DNA of 64,000 nt. It comes from Alkaliphilus peptidifermentans DSM 18978. GTDB taxonomy: Bacteria > Bacillota > Clostridia > Peptostreptococcales > Natronincolaceae. Below the pieces are notes generated by a model. It saw only the letters and a list, made by a program, of their open reading frames with translations, was not told the origin of the DNA and did not search any database. Shown here one piece after another: positions 51,202 through 61,030 of the stretch (positions within the stretch are counted from its first letter, which is position 1; the number at the start of each line of letters is the position of its first letter). The stretch spans positions 124,001 through 188,000 of the forward strand of contig NZ_FMUS01000004.1 in NCBI RefSeq assembly GCF_900101495.1. Direction: 5' to 3'. Made by a program: the position numbers and the translations under genes.

Positions 51202-52314
51202 CTATTTTTTAATTGTATCTAATACATTACCATTATTATCTCTAACAGAAATTTCATTTTTAGATTTATCAAATAATGACCATCCATCTGTTGCGTTATT
51301 ATCTACTCTTCTTACCCCTGCTAGAAAAACTGTTCTTTCCACCTGTTCCCACGTTCCCCATAGTTCTAATTCAAAGCTATTTCCAGTGTTTGTTGTATCA
51401 AATCCATGTCCTATTGCTTGACTATTACTAGCAGAAACATTACTGCCCTCTTTATAATAAACAGTAAACCCTAGTTGCCACTTATATCCTTCTGGCAATT
51501 CTGGTAAATATCCCTTTAGCTTTTTAGGGTCTGAAAAATCGTAGGATTCATGTACCAGCATTTCAAATTCCAAGGCCTTACTTCTTTCCATTTTTCCATA
51601 TCTATCTGCTATATCTCTATCCCTATCAAACTCAATTCCTTCCACTATTTCAACATTGCCTTCCTTTGGCTTTGGTTCCTCCGGTGTTACCCTTGCTGAC
51701 TTATCAAATATTCTTATAACCACTGTGGCTGCTTCGGCTCTTGTTAAGCTTCTTGTACCCTTAAACTCTCCATCTTCGGGGTATCCCATAAGTAAACCGT
51801 GGCTATATGCCTTAAGTACTGGGCATTGATATTGATTTGGTATTTTACTGTAGTCCTTTATAAGAGTAGAATAGTCACTGGCATTATCCTTAAAGCTCTC
51901 TCCCCTTGCTTCAACTGCCCTAACTATGATTTTAGCCATTTGGTAACGGTTAATTGCACTATTTAGATCTCTGTCTCTATATTCTCCACCATCTATGTAG
52001 CCTAGCTTTTCTGCATCTCTAATATAGTTCATTGCCCAGTGTTCACCCTGTCCTAAAGGTAGTTCATCATGTAGTGTGGCTACAACTGTTTTTATAAACT
52101 CTGCCTGGGTCATGGTTCGGTTGGGCTTAAAGGTTCCATCATCATAGCCTTGTATTCCTCCCATTTCCACCAGCTTTGCTACTGTAGGTGTAAACCAATC
52201 ATTTTTACTTACATCACTGAATTTATTAACTGTGTTATTGATATTCCCATATGCAATTGTTAAGGATGATACTAAAAGCATGGTGATTAAGATAAAAGAC
52301 ATTGTTTTTCTCAT
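51202..52314 (-). CDS. SLH-domain surface protein
   Basis: 370 aa: a signal peptide (1-23), then three S-layer homology repeats over residues ~30-210 (FSDVSKNDWFTPTVAKLVEMGGIQGYDDGTFKPN; then AMNYIRDAEKLGYIDGGEYRDRDLN; then YQCPVLKAYSHGLLMGYPEDG). These bind pyruvylated secondary cell-wall polymer. The C-terminal 150 residues are a unique domain. It heads the four-gene run down to 46.2 kb. The upstream 176-bp gap should hold its promoter; no strong match was seen. Confidence 0.85.
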   Translation of the reverse strand: MRKTMSFILITMLLVSSLTIAYGNINNTVNKFSDVSKNDWFTPTVAKLVEMGGIQGYDDGTFKPNRTMTQAEFIKTVVATLHDELPLGQGEHWAMNYIRDAEKLGYIDGGEYRDRDLNSAINRYQMAKIIVRAVEARGESFKDNASDYSTLIKDYSKIPNQYQCPVLKAYSHGLLMGYPEDGEFKGTRSLTRAEAATVVIRIFDKSARVTPEEPKPKEGNVEIVEGIEFDRDRDIADRYGKMERSKALEFEMLVHESYDFSDPKKLKGYLPELPEGYKWQLGFTVYYKEGSNVSASNSQAIGHGFDTTNTGNSFELELWGTWEQVERTVFLAGVRRVDNNATDGWSLFDKSKNEISVRDNNGNVLDTIKK

Positions 52315-52490
52315 TTAATATTCCCCCTAAATTTCTCTGTGTAATTTTTGTACTTCTTTAATACAATTACAATATACTGCCTTATTTCCACATTTTATTA
52401 TATTTGCTTCATTCTTTATGACGAAATTTGTTTTATTAGTATTTTATATGTAGCTTTACTTCCTAATATAAGCTTCCATCAACAGTTGTC

Positions 52491-55400
52491 CTATTTTAAG
52501 TTACTAATTATTCTTTCTAATACAGTAAACAATTCTGCCTGTGTTAAACTGTCATGAGGTCTAAATACATCATTATGCCCCTTCATTATGCCCTTTGCAT
52601 ACATTAGGTTAATCTCATTTGTATATATAGATTTAGTGATATCCTTTAGCTTAGTTTCATCAGCATTACCATTGAATCTATTCTCTAAAACAATGAATGC
52701 TGCAACTTCTTCTCTGGTTATGAATCTATTGAAGTCTATATTTTTACCAAAGATATGTTCAATTTCAAATATAGTAATGTTATTTAATGATTCTAAGATA
52801 TAGTAGTAGTTATCATCCTTATCTAGCTCTATAGGTATAACATTTCTTCTTTGATTAACATCATCCTTCATGTAGGTTTTAGTCCTACTGTACATTGTTA
52901 AGAACTCCAGTATTGTTACAGCTTCATCAGGATTAAAGGTTTCATCAACATAACCATTGGCTATACCCTTGTCCACTATGCTGTTAATACTATCCTCTGC
53001 CCAATGTCCTACATTTTTTACACCATCTTCTTTACTATTCATATCTACAATTTTAAAGTCAATTTCTTCAATCTTTTGCTTTACAAGGTCAATAACTCTT
53101 ACAACAGTTATTCCTTCTTTAGCTGTGTAGATATTCTGTGCATCCAATACCTCTACCTTATCATCGGTTCCTTCCACAACTAGATATTGACTATTGGCTT
53201 CATCAAATAGCTCATTATAGAATACTGATATTTCTTTAATATCAATAGTTTGGTCCATCTTAACTATATAAGATAGATTTGTCTTTATTAACTCAATATC
53301 AGATTGGGGGAAGTTCTCATTTACTATGATGACATATAGAGGTACTTCCTTTATTCCATCTGTTAATGTGAGTGTTGCCAATCCTTCTTCATCATTTGCC
53401 TTAAAGATATATCCATCATTAATTGTGCCTAGTTCTTCATTTATATTTAAGAACTCAATCTCACTGTTGCTAAAATCTCTTCTAATCACATGTTCAAAGG
53501 CTCTAACTAGGTTTGTTTCAGAAGAAGTTTGAATTATTATCCGTCTATCAAAGCTGGCTGCATCTGATATAACAATGGAATATTTGTAAATTGCACCTGT
53601 AAGCTTGTTTCTAAATGTAACTACCAGTTTACCACTACCTTTAGTTATTAGGTTTCCATTTTCAATGTAGGCTATTGATGGGTCTGATAATCTTACTTCG
53701 TAATCATCAATATTGAAGGAGTCTGGTAAACCATCAGGATTACTTTTATTAATTTTGTCGATTAAGTCATTTAAAATGTCTTGTAGTGATACCTGCTGAT
53801 TTGGCTTTAAATTCAATGGGCTATCGCCATTTACTGTGTCATAAAATACTCCATCCTCTTGAACCTCAATCTCAGATAAAGTATAGTTTTCTGCATGATC
53901 TCTAACGATAATCCTTACCTTTGAGCCTGTGTCAAGTCCACCTAACCTTGATTCTGTAGTCCATGCATCTGTAGTCCAGTTTGAAGCAAGATTTCTTATG
54001 GAACCTAAGTCAAAGGCTGCAACAAAATATCTGTCAAGCACTTTAACTTCATAAGGATTAACAAAGGCTGTTGTTCCTGCATATTGCACCTGGAACTGAT
54101 ATGCTGAGTCGTGAAGTCTTATGTTATCTGTGGCGAATACTTGCATAGTTCCTCCATTAATGATTACCTTTTCTATTACTGGGGGAGTAGCGTCATGGGT
54201 CTGCTTCTCAATCTCTCTAAATGCCAGCCTTACATTGTTGTGAATTAAGCTAATTCTAACAATGTATGAGGTTGAATCGGCTAAGTCGGGTATAATGATT
54301 TTATCTATATCCTCTAGAATATTGGTGTAGACTAAGGAATTTGTATCCTTTTCTATTACATCAATTCTAAAATATATTAGTTCGTTATAGTCATGCTGCT
54401 GTAGTACATTTTTTAATCCATCAATATAATGTTGTGCGTTAATTTCAAGCTTACCCTTACCCGAATTAATTTCTGTTGCAGGTGCTTCTACTCTAATATT
54501 CTTTTCACCAAGGGCATCTTTAATGGATTCCTGTACTTCAGATGGTAGATTTGGATCTACATTTACACCTGAATTATTTTCATTAGGTTTAGGCTTTGGG
54601 TTTTGATTAGTGTTAGGATTGTTAGTACTACTACCTATATTTTCTTCCCTTGGTGGTCTGTTGGCTTCGTGAATTTTATCTATTACATCCTGTGGTACAT
54701 CTCCATAAAGGGCTTCGTTATTCTTTGTAACATCTAATGTTAGTATTGTTTCATTTAAGTATGAATCAATTACTGTAATTGTTACTGTTTTAGGTACCTG
54801 TACCTTAATAAAATTATCTGTTGAGAAATTAGTATTCTTTATGTTATCTCCATACTCTGCTACTAATATCATGGTTCCAAATTCATTTTCCTCAACACTT
54901 AGTACAGTAGTTTCATTTTCACCTAAGTTGACTATTCTAAAGCCATAGGGTGTTTCATGGAGCTTGTAGTTATCGGTTGCTTTAAGGTTAAGGGTTCCAT
55001 TTAATATATACACATATTCTATAGTTGGAGGTATTAAATCTGGCTTAAGCTTTTCAAAGGTTCGTATAGCTATTAGTTCATCCTGGTGATAAGCCTTCAA
55101 TTCTACACTATATAGATGCCCTTGTTTTGTATTTGGTACTTCAATTGATGCTGTCGCTGTTGTATCTATTATTATTGTGTCGGTTTCCATATCTCTTATG
55201 ATGATGCTGTAATACTGATTAGAATCTAAAGCATCTAAAACCAAACTTGTAGGATTAACAGTAAAATCTAAATCTGCATTATCCAGTTTCATATTAAGAG
55301 TATTTATTATATCAACCATTTCTTGAATATCATTTAATTGGTCTTTATACTCATCCAACTGGTTTTGCAAATTGTCCTTCTCTTCCCCTTCGGGTAGGGT

Positions 55401-58400
55401 ATCTATTAAATCTTGTGTTTCATTTATTAAGTCTTGTATTGCATCTACAATATCCTGAGTTGGATTTTCATTAGCATTTTCTAATGTTTCTTGTATCTCC
55501 TTTAAAGACTCTCTAATATTGATGATGGTCTGTACTATATCAAGCTCACCTTCCAGTTCACTTAATCTTTCTAATAGGTGTGTTTTATCTTCTGTATCTG
55601 GCAGGAGGTCTATTAAGTCCCTTGCTTCATCCAACGCTTTCTTTGCAGTATCAACATCTGTTTGGCTTTGACTATCTTTTGCTATATCAACCAATCCTTC
55701 TCCTTTGTCTAGTGCTTCAACTGCCATTTCATATGCTTCTCCATAGATTAATACTGTTATGGATGTAATTTCACTTTCATTACCTGCATTATCTGTATTC
55801 TTAGCATAAATAGTGGTTTCTCCCTGGTTTTCTATTTCTATAATTTCTTCATATAGAGTCCAGTCTATTTCTGTTGCTCCAGTTAATTTATAGAATATAT
55901 CCTTTATTCCAGATACGGTATCTTCTCCTGGTGTTATTGTGATTTGATATTCATCTCTATTGTGGTCTATATCTGGTTCTCTAATAATCTCAGGTGCTGT
56001 TGGAATTTCTTTGTCCAGGCGGTATGGGCTAAAGAATCCTATTTTTTCATTACCTGCATAATCTTTTGCTTTATAATGGATATAGTACTCTCCACTTTCG
56101 TCTATTGTTTTTTCTTCGTTATATGGTTCCCATTCATCCTCTTCAGGAATGTCAGTATTAGTTGTTAATTTGAATAGTTTTAGATCTAAACCACTGACAC
56201 CTTCATCAGTGTATTCAAGATTTACTGTTATATCTTGATTCTGCCACTGACTATCCTCATTGTCTGCGGTAACCACAGGAGGAATCTTATCAATATTATT
56301 AACTTCAATAACTTCTACTACTTCATTTCCTGCTTCATCTATTGTATATATGGTGTAGTAGCCATTCTCTGAGACTGTAATGGTATTTGATTCATCAATG
56401 TCTGTTCCTTCATCCCGAATTTCCTCAATGGATAATGTCCCTGTCCCCCATTTTTTTGATACTATTAGGCTTCCATTACTATGAAATTCAAGAAGTATGT
56501 CTACATCTTCATTGGTATGCTCCTCGGTAGATAAGGTAGCTGTTATTGCAGGATCTAAAGTATCCCTTCGATATGGGCCAAAATATCCCTTAGTGATATT
56601 TCCTGCATTATCTGTTGCCCTATAGTGAAGATAGTATATACCGTCAGAACTTATTATGATTGGTATATCATAATCTAACCAGCCATCCAAAGGCTCCCCT
56701 TCGGTGTTGGTTACTTGATATTGACCAGCATTTAAACCACTTCCCCCTTCATCATGGTAAGTCAACTGAAAAACAATATCGGTTTTTTTCCAGCTATAAT
56801 CTTTATTATCTGCATCAACTACTGGACTGGTTTTGTCTATTTTGTCCACCACTTCTATTACAGTTGTTTGATTTCCTGCATTATCCTCAATTGTAAAGCT
56901 ATATGTTCCATTACCTGTCACTGTATAGATGGCACTATTTCCATCAACCCATGTACTGTCAGGTCTTGATATTCTCCTTACTCCGCTGCCGCCTGAATCT
57001 GTAGCAGTAAGTGTTAGGATAACATTATCATTTGTCCAGTCACTTACATTACCTCCTATTACACCAGTTGTAGGTATTCTATCTATTTTTACAGCCTTAG
57101 TAGATACACTGGAGATATTACTTGCATTGTCAATTGTCCTAGCGATAATAGTTGTCTGCCCTGCATTAGTGATATTAAAGGCAGCAGTGTATGTAGTCCA
57201 ACCTAATGTAGTTGCCCCCGATAGGGAGTACTCTGTACGATTAACCCCACTACCACCCGTATCTGTTCCATGGGTAATGGTAACAGGTACACTGGCAGCA
57301 TTAGTCCAGTTCTCGTTAGTCATAATATTAGGTGCATTGGGAGCTGTTTTATCTACTATGATACTTGCCGTATGGCTAGCTGTTGATGTACCGCCCTTTC
57401 CATCATCGGCATTGACAACCACATTATTATATGTCCCTTGAGCTATTTCATTAGATAACCAAGTTAATGTCCACTCCTTTGAAGTGGATGTATTGGTAAT
57501 ATTGACTGACTTCTGTACTCCATTTAATGTAGCCGATACTGTAACAGTGTCGTTATCTTCATCCTCCACTGTACCGCTTAAGGAGATATTCTCACCAGCT
57601 TTATAATATTTTGTTGTTGTAGGGTTATTTATTGTAATTGTTGGTATCATATTAGCTATACTTTTTTTTACATACCAAAATCCATCCCAGTGGATTCCAT
57701 CGTTTGGTAGGGAGTATTCTCGAGCGATTACGTTACTGGTATTTAATGTGCCTTTTATATTACCGCTTGGTATGGTCGCTCTATTCCAATAATAAATCCA
57801 ATAGCCATCCTCTGAGTCCCAAGATCTAGCCTGTATCAATCTAACACTTATAATTTCTCCATTTCTTTCAATATTTGTATATATAGGTGTTCCTAATGGA
57901 GGTAAAGAAGTTAATTTTGTGCCAGCTCCCTCCCATATCCCTGTTAACTTATTATGGGTTACTGCTGAATATAATTCTACTGGAACACCATCTACATGTG
58001 TAGGTAATCCAGCTCCACTAAATGGAGCGGTAACGGAAAACTCATATGTATTTTGCCATGTAGTACTTCCTGGATTTACATTGAATTTATCATAATAATA
58101 TCTTGTACTATTATTATTGGCGATAAAGATCGTCTCCACCTCTGACCTGCCCCCCACATCATCTTCAGCATACACTGAAACCGCTAAAGGACCTCTAGGG
58201 AAAACAGGATTATTGGGTATAAGACCACCAAAGGATTGCTCTGTACCATTGGCTGATATATTTTGAAAATGTATATCTGTATAATCTGCAATAGGGTTTA
58301 AGTAGTTTTTTTGTCCAAATTGTAATGTTGATACTGTATAATATAGCTTTAGAGTATCATAGGTGTTTTTATCCTTTACTGTACCTGCTATTGAAATGTG

Positions 58401-59168
58401 ATTACCATCTGTATTTGATCTATCTTCTGGAGTAGTAATATTTACTTCAGGTATTTCATTTAACAGTAACTTATATTTACCATTAGGCTGAAGCTGCACA
58501 CCAGTATTTCCATGGAGATTAGTAAAGGGTACTGCCATTCCACTGGCAGAATCTGAATCATGGGCGTCGCTCCAAGCTGAACTCACAGTAAACCAGCTAG
58601 TAGGCCCATAGCCTGAGCTCCAGTTGCCATTGATTCTTGTTAACATACTACCATTTGAAACAGAAGGAAATACCCTCCAGCTACTATGCTCAGTCAAGGA
58701 TAATAAATAGAGATCTGGTAATTGGACTATGTCATAAGTAATATGCCAACTGCCAGCATTAGTTCTGACATCTCCCCTGACTGATATAATGTTGTTTTGA
58801 AATAATTCTTTATCTCCTTCGGCTGCATTAAACTGATCTCTCATTCTAGTGTCAGCCCGATTGCTCCACGAACCTAACATTCCACCAATATTCCAATATT
58901 CATTGGACATTAAAGTAACTTCATTTTTACCGTAATAGTTTTTATCAGCTACCCTCCAATCTACAACGCCTGTTTTTCTAACTGTACTGCCTAAATCCGA
59001 ATAAAATTTGATAGTCCATGCATCATCATAAACTATAGCTCCCTTTGGTAAGTCCTTTAATCTAAGTACAGTACTTCCTTCTACTTCCTGTATAGCTACA
59101 TAGCTTAATAGCACAGTAAATAGCATAGTAAGTAATATACTTATGCTAATAAATTTTTTTGTTTTCAT
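52491..59168 (-). CDS. Giant SLH-anchored Ig-like surface protein (2225 aa)
   Basis: It has a signal peptide (1-32), an N-terminal unique region (to ~500) and a run of Ig-like/OmpL47-type repeats (~515-1140) marked by D-x-AGN turns (IEDNAGNQT, ATDNAGNIT, AKDYAGNEK). Then come two helical coiled repeats (~1143-1298, each with DLIDxLPxxEEK-like turns) and two similar beta modules (~1375 and ~1665, IPPTIEYVYILNGTLNLKATDN and TPPVIEKVIINGGTMQVFATDN) flanking an Asn/Pro/Lys linker. Two to three SLH-like repeats (~2050-2225) close it. The last one ends in FRPHDSLTQAELFTVLERII. It is probably a cell-surface adhesin. A cyclic-di-GMP riboswitch precedes it. Confidence 0.85.
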   Translation of the reverse strand: MKTKKFISISILLTMLFTVLLSYVAIQEVEGSTVLRLKDLPKGAIVYDDAWTIKFYSDLGSTVRKTGVVDWRVADKNYYGKNEVTLMSNEYWNIGGMLGSWSNRADTRMRDQFNAAEGDKELFQNNIISVRGDVRTNAGSWHITYDIVQLPDLYLLSLTEHSSWRVFPSVSNGSMLTRINGNWSSGYGPTSWFTVSSAWSDAHDSDSASGMAVPFTNLHGNTGVQLQPNGKYKLLLNEIPEVNITTPEDRSNTDGNHISIAGTVKDKNTYDTLKLYYTVSTLQFGQKNYLNPIADYTDIHFQNISANGTEQSFGGLIPNNPVFPRGPLAVSVYAEDDVGGRSEVETIFIANNNSTRYYYDKFNVNPGSTTWQNTYEFSVTAPFSGAGLPTHVDGVPVELYSAVTHNKLTGIWEGAGTKLTSLPPLGTPIYTNIERNGEIISVRLIQARSWDSEDGYWIYYWNRATIPSGNIKGTLNTSNVIAREYSLPNDGIHWDGFWYVKKSIANMIPTITINNPTTTKYYKAGENISLSGTVEDEDNDTVTVSATLNGVQKSVNITNTSTSKEWTLTWLSNEIAQGTYNNVVVNADDGKGGTSTASHTASIIVDKTAPNAPNIMTNENWTNAASVPVTITHGTDTGGSGVNRTEYSLSGATTLGWTTYTAAFNITNAGQTTIIARTIDNASNISSVSTKAVKIDRIPTTGVIGGNVSDWTNDNVILTLTATDSGGSGVRRISRPDSTWVDGNSAIYTVTGNGTYSFTIEDNAGNQTTVIEVVDKIDKTSPVVDADNKDYSWKKTDIVFQLTYHDEGGSGLNAGQYQVTNTEGEPLDGWLDYDIPIIISSDGIYYLHYRATDNAGNITKGYFGPYRRDTLDPAITATLSTEEHTNEDVDILLEFHSNGSLIVSKKWGTGTLSIEEIRDEGTDIDESNTITVSENGYYTIYTIDEAGNEVVEVIEVNNIDKIPPVVTADNEDSQWQNQDITVNLEYTDEGVSGLDLKLFKLTTNTDIPEEDEWEPYNEEKTIDESGEYYIHYKAKDYAGNEKIGFFSPYRLDKEIPTAPEIIREPDIDHNRDEYQITITPGEDTVSGIKDIFYKLTGATEIDWTLYEEIIEIENQGETTIYAKNTDNAGNESEITSITVLIYGEAYEMAVEALDKGEGLVDIAKDSQSQTDVDTAKKALDEARDLIDLLPDTEDKTHLLERLSELEGELDIVQTIINIRESLKEIQETLENANENPTQDIVDAIQDLINETQDLIDTLPEGEEKDNLQNQLDEYKDQLNDIQEMVDIINTLNMKLDNADLDFTVNPTSLVLDALDSNQYYSIIIRDMETDTIIIDTTATASIEVPNTKQGHLYSVELKAYHQDELIAIRTFEKLKPDLIPPTIEYVYILNGTLNLKATDNYKLHETPYGFRIVNLGENETTVLSVEENEFGTMILVAEYGDNIKNTNFSTDNFIKVQVPKTVTITVIDSYLNETILTLDVTKNNEALYGDVPQDVIDKIHEANRPPREENIGSSTNNPNTNQNPKPKPNENNSGVNVDPNLPSEVQESIKDALGEKNIRVEAPATEINSGKGKLEINAQHYIDGLKNVLQQHDYNELIYFRIDVIEKDTNSLVYTNILEDIDKIIIPDLADSTSYIVRISLIHNNVRLAFREIEKQTHDATPPVIEKVIINGGTMQVFATDNIRLHDSAYQFQVQYAGTTAFVNPYEVKVLDRYFVAAFDLGSIRNLASNWTTDAWTTESRLGGLDTGSKVRIIVRDHAENYTLSEIEVQEDGVFYDTVNGDSPLNLKPNQQVSLQDILNDLIDKINKSNPDGLPDSFNIDDYEVRLSDPSIAYIENGNLITKGSGKLVVTFRNKLTGAIYKYSIVISDAASFDRRIIIQTSSETNLVRAFEHVIRRDFSNSEIEFLNINEELGTINDGYIFKANDEEGLATLTLTDGIKEVPLYVIIVNENFPQSDIELIKTNLSYIVKMDQTIDIKEISVFYNELFDEANSQYLVVEGTDDKVEVLDAQNIYTAKEGITVVRVIDLVKQKIEEIDFKIVDMNSKEDGVKNVGHWAEDSINSIVDKGIANGYVDETFNPDEAVTILEFLTMYSRTKTYMKDDVNQRRNVIPIELDKDDNYYYILESLNNITIFEIEHIFGKNIDFNRFITREEVAAFIVLENRFNGNADETKLKDITKSIYTNEINLMYAKGIMKGHNDVFRPHDSLTQAELFTVLERIISNLK

Positions 59169-59235
59169 TGTTACACCCCTTTATTTATAAATTTATATTT
59201 TAAGATTTTCTATTTAAAATTACTCTGAAATAGTA

Positions 59236-59286
59236 AAATAAAAAACTCCACCTATTCGGCAACTCGGCTACCATCCAGATATGGAG
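59236..59286 (-). terminator. Possible terminator overlapping the riboswitch 3' side
   Basis: On the minus strand CTCCATAT (from 59286) can pair with ATA-GG-TGGAG (ending 59246), followed immediately by TTTTTTATTTT. The 5' arm lies inside the aptamer's second hairpin, so aptamer folding and termination would be mutually exclusive. This is a structural inference by eye. Confidence 0.4.
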
Positions 59287-59329
59287 AAGGTCCGTGGCTT
59301 TGCGTCCCATCGTTTCCAATGGTTTGCTT
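59252..59329 (-). ncRNA. Cyclic-di-GMP class I riboswitch (GEMM-I)
   Basis: The minus strand carries the conserved aptamer: GCAAACCATTGGAAACGATGG (hairpin CCAT/ATGG with a GAAA-type tetraloop), the invariant GACGCAAAGCCACGG, a second hairpin (TCCA-TATC-TGGA) and GGTAGCCGAGTTGCCG at the 3' side. These are the hallmark elements of GEMM-I RNAs. It lies 85-160 nt upstream of the 2225-aa surface protein gene and downstream of the Tad-type operon, so it should control the surface protein in response to cyclic di-GMP. Confidence 0.92.
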
Positions 59330-59384
59330 TTATCGTAGAAAGAGTTATAGTAGTGTTATTTTTCAGCATATAATAGAGTAGAAA

Positions 59385-59915
59385 TTAGTTATATCTACGG
59401 TTTTCTATGTAAACATTGAAGGGTATTTCTATCTGTCGTAAGCTTTCATCTAAAAAGGGTATCAGTATAATTCTTTGATGGGTATGACCCCTTATTCTAA
59501 TGGATGGGTACTCAAGGTTATAAAAATTATTCCCACTACCCGTAAAGCTACCTTCTCTTATTGTGATAGACTCAATAACCAAAGGTGTTTGTAATACACT
59601 TCCAGCCATTGGACTTAGGTTATTATCTAGGTTTAGGTCAGTAATTAACAAGTCAAATAATTGCATCTCAGCTTCAGCAGAGTCTATAATACTTAATCTG
59701 TCCATCCTATACCTATCATCCACCGATAGCTCTAAGGCATCTTGAACAATGATCTCAATTTTAGTTTGTATGGTGGATTGAAAGGCTTGTAATCTGAAAA
59801 ACTCAACTGCTACACCAATTATGGCAAAGAATATAAAGAATTTTACTATAGAGATTAAAGTAGACTCTCCCTTATTGCATTTCAATTTTTCAATTATTTT
59901 ATTTATATAAAGCAA
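59385..59915 (-). CDS. TadE/G-like single-span membrane protein
   Basis: About 177 aa: one membrane span (TLISIVKFFIFFAIIGVAVEFF) then an extracellular domain of beta character with a repeat-like end (IPFNVYIENRRYN). It resembles the pseudopilin-type proteins at the end of Tad operons. The TTG at 59915, just beyond the upstream TAG and preceded by GGGGGAGG at 8 nt, is the best start; the frame to 59945 overlaps the upstream gene. It is the last gene of the Tad operon. Confidence 0.68.
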   Translation of the reverse strand: MLYINKIIEKLKCNKGESTLISIVKFFIFFAIIGVAVEFFRLQAFQSTIQTKIEIIVQDALELSVDDRYRMDRLSIIDSAEAEMQLFDLLITDLNLDNNLSPMAGSVLQTPLVIESITIREGSFTGSGNNFYNLEYPSIRIRGHTHQRIILIPFLDESLRQIEIPFNVYIENRRYN

Positions 59916-59916
59916 T

Positions 59917-60360
59917 CTACCAACCTCCCCCATATCCAGTTCCATAATGCCCCTGATTTGTTCCTGATACTCTAAGTCTAATGGGAAGTGTAATATCCCA
60001 CATATCTGAAAAACTCACCTTATACTCGTATTCAACATATAAAGATAGCTTGTCTCCCAGTTTACCAGCATAATTATTGAAATTTGGCTCTGCCACAGCT
60101 ATAACCTCCGAGGGTAATTTATTACGTCTTATCAGCTGCTCTTCAAAGTAATCCCTTCTAATCATCCCCTCCGATTGTGCTTTTCGCATGGTTTCATTTA
60201 TGGCCATGTAAAGCATACTGGTATCTATTAAAAAGATGGAAAGCTGAAATATAAGAAGTGTAACCACTAAAATTTTAAACATATGGGCCATTAAATCTAA
60301 GTGGACTTCTCCCCCTTCATCTTGTATTTTCAATTTTAGTTTATATAAGAATTTATTCAT
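59917..60360 (-). CDS. DUF4320/TadE-like pilus-associated protein
   Basis: 147 aa with a basic N-terminus, a membrane span at about residues 27-49 and an extracellular domain containing ATG-poor, Tyr-rich beta segments (KLSLYVEYEYKVSFSDMWDITLPIRLRVSG), ending in a Gly-rich tail. The pattern fits DUF4320/TadE-like minor pilins of clostridial Tad systems. It ends 1 nt before the next start codon. Confidence 0.65.
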   Translation of the reverse strand: MNKFLYKLKLKIQDEGGEVHLDLMAHMFKILVVTLLIFQLSIFLIDTSMLYMAINETMRKAQSEGMIRRDYFEEQLIRRNKLPSEVIAVAEPNFNNYAGKLGDKLSLYVEYEYKVSFSDMWDITLPIRLRVSGTNQGHYGTGYGGGW

Positions 60361-60420
60361 AAAGATTCTCCTTCATTATCTAAAAGGAGGATCAGTATCC
60401 TCCCTTTAGAAATAGTAAAT

Positions 60421-60873
60421 TTATAATTCATGAGGTCTAAAAAATCTCTGGGAATAAGTATTTTGTCTTACTGGTAATACGAAATCAAACTCCAAGTAGG
60501 TTCTATCCATTTGCATTATTCTGAAATTCATAGCATATCTCATTTCAATTCCTAAAGGTTCCCTTTTATTAATCTTCATGTTTGCCTGGGGAACGTATAC
60601 AGTCTGTAATCTGCTTCTATCAATATTATAATCATCCAATAGTTCCTCATATAACTGTATAACTTCATGATTAAATCCACCCTGTTTCTTGGCTAAACCA
60701 ACAGTAGATGATGCAATATTATTTAGGTTCCTATAGGTTGAATAGAGATTAGTTATATAGGTAATGACGGGGAGGAAAAGTAAAAAACAAATTATAATTA
60801 CTAATCCTCCTAGAGTACTTAAGCCTCTTTCGTTTGATAATCTGTTTTTTATTGCATTTTTAAGTCTTTTCAT
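60421..60873 (-). CDS. TadE/DUF4320-like pilus-associated membrane protein
   Basis: 150 aa. NERGLSTLGGLVIIICFLLFLPVITYI is a class III prepilin-like N-terminus (charged residues, then a small residue and a hydrophobic helix), followed by an extracellular domain. Most likely a minor pseudopilin of the Tad/Flp system. The ATG at 60873 is preferred to a GTG at 60885. Confidence 0.65.
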   Translation of the reverse strand: MKRLKNAIKNRLSNERGLSTLGGLVIIICFLLFLPVITYITNLYSTYRNLNNIASSTVGLAKKQGGFNHEVIQLYEELLDDYNIDRSRLQTVYVPQANMKINKREPLGIEMRYAMNFRIMQMDRTYLEFDFVLPVRQNTYSQRFFRPHEL

Positions 60874-60886
60874 CAATAACACCAAC

Positions 60887-61015
60887 TTATAGTCCTACTG
60901 CAGTTCTAAACATATTAAATAACCCTGTAGCAATTTGTGTAACTTGATCTCTAAAAATAGCTAATACTGCAATTGTTACTACAACAGCTATACCTAATCC
61001 AAATATTTTATTCAT
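60887..61015 (-). CDS. Predicted 42-aa Flp-pilin-like hydrophobic peptide
   Basis: The ATG at 61015 has GGAGGGG 6 nt upstream and opens a 43-codon frame: NKIFGLGIAVVVTIAVLAIF, then RDQVTQIATGLFNMFRTAVGL. A short hydrophobic helix followed by an amphipathic helix is the design of Flp1-type pilins, and it sits in the usual pilin position between tadC and the TadE-like genes. It lacks a long leader peptide, so it may be an unprocessed or minor form. Too short for usual gene callers. Confidence 0.6.
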   Translation of the reverse strand: MNKIFGLGIAVVVTIAVLAIFRDQVTQIATGLFNMFRTAVGL

Positions 61016-61030
61016 TCATTTCCCCTCCTT

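Noticed and set aside
56929-57441. 170-codon open frame on the plus strand
   Set aside because: Antisense to the Ig-like repeats of the giant surface protein; the long frame follows from its repetitive Thr/Val/Ser codons.
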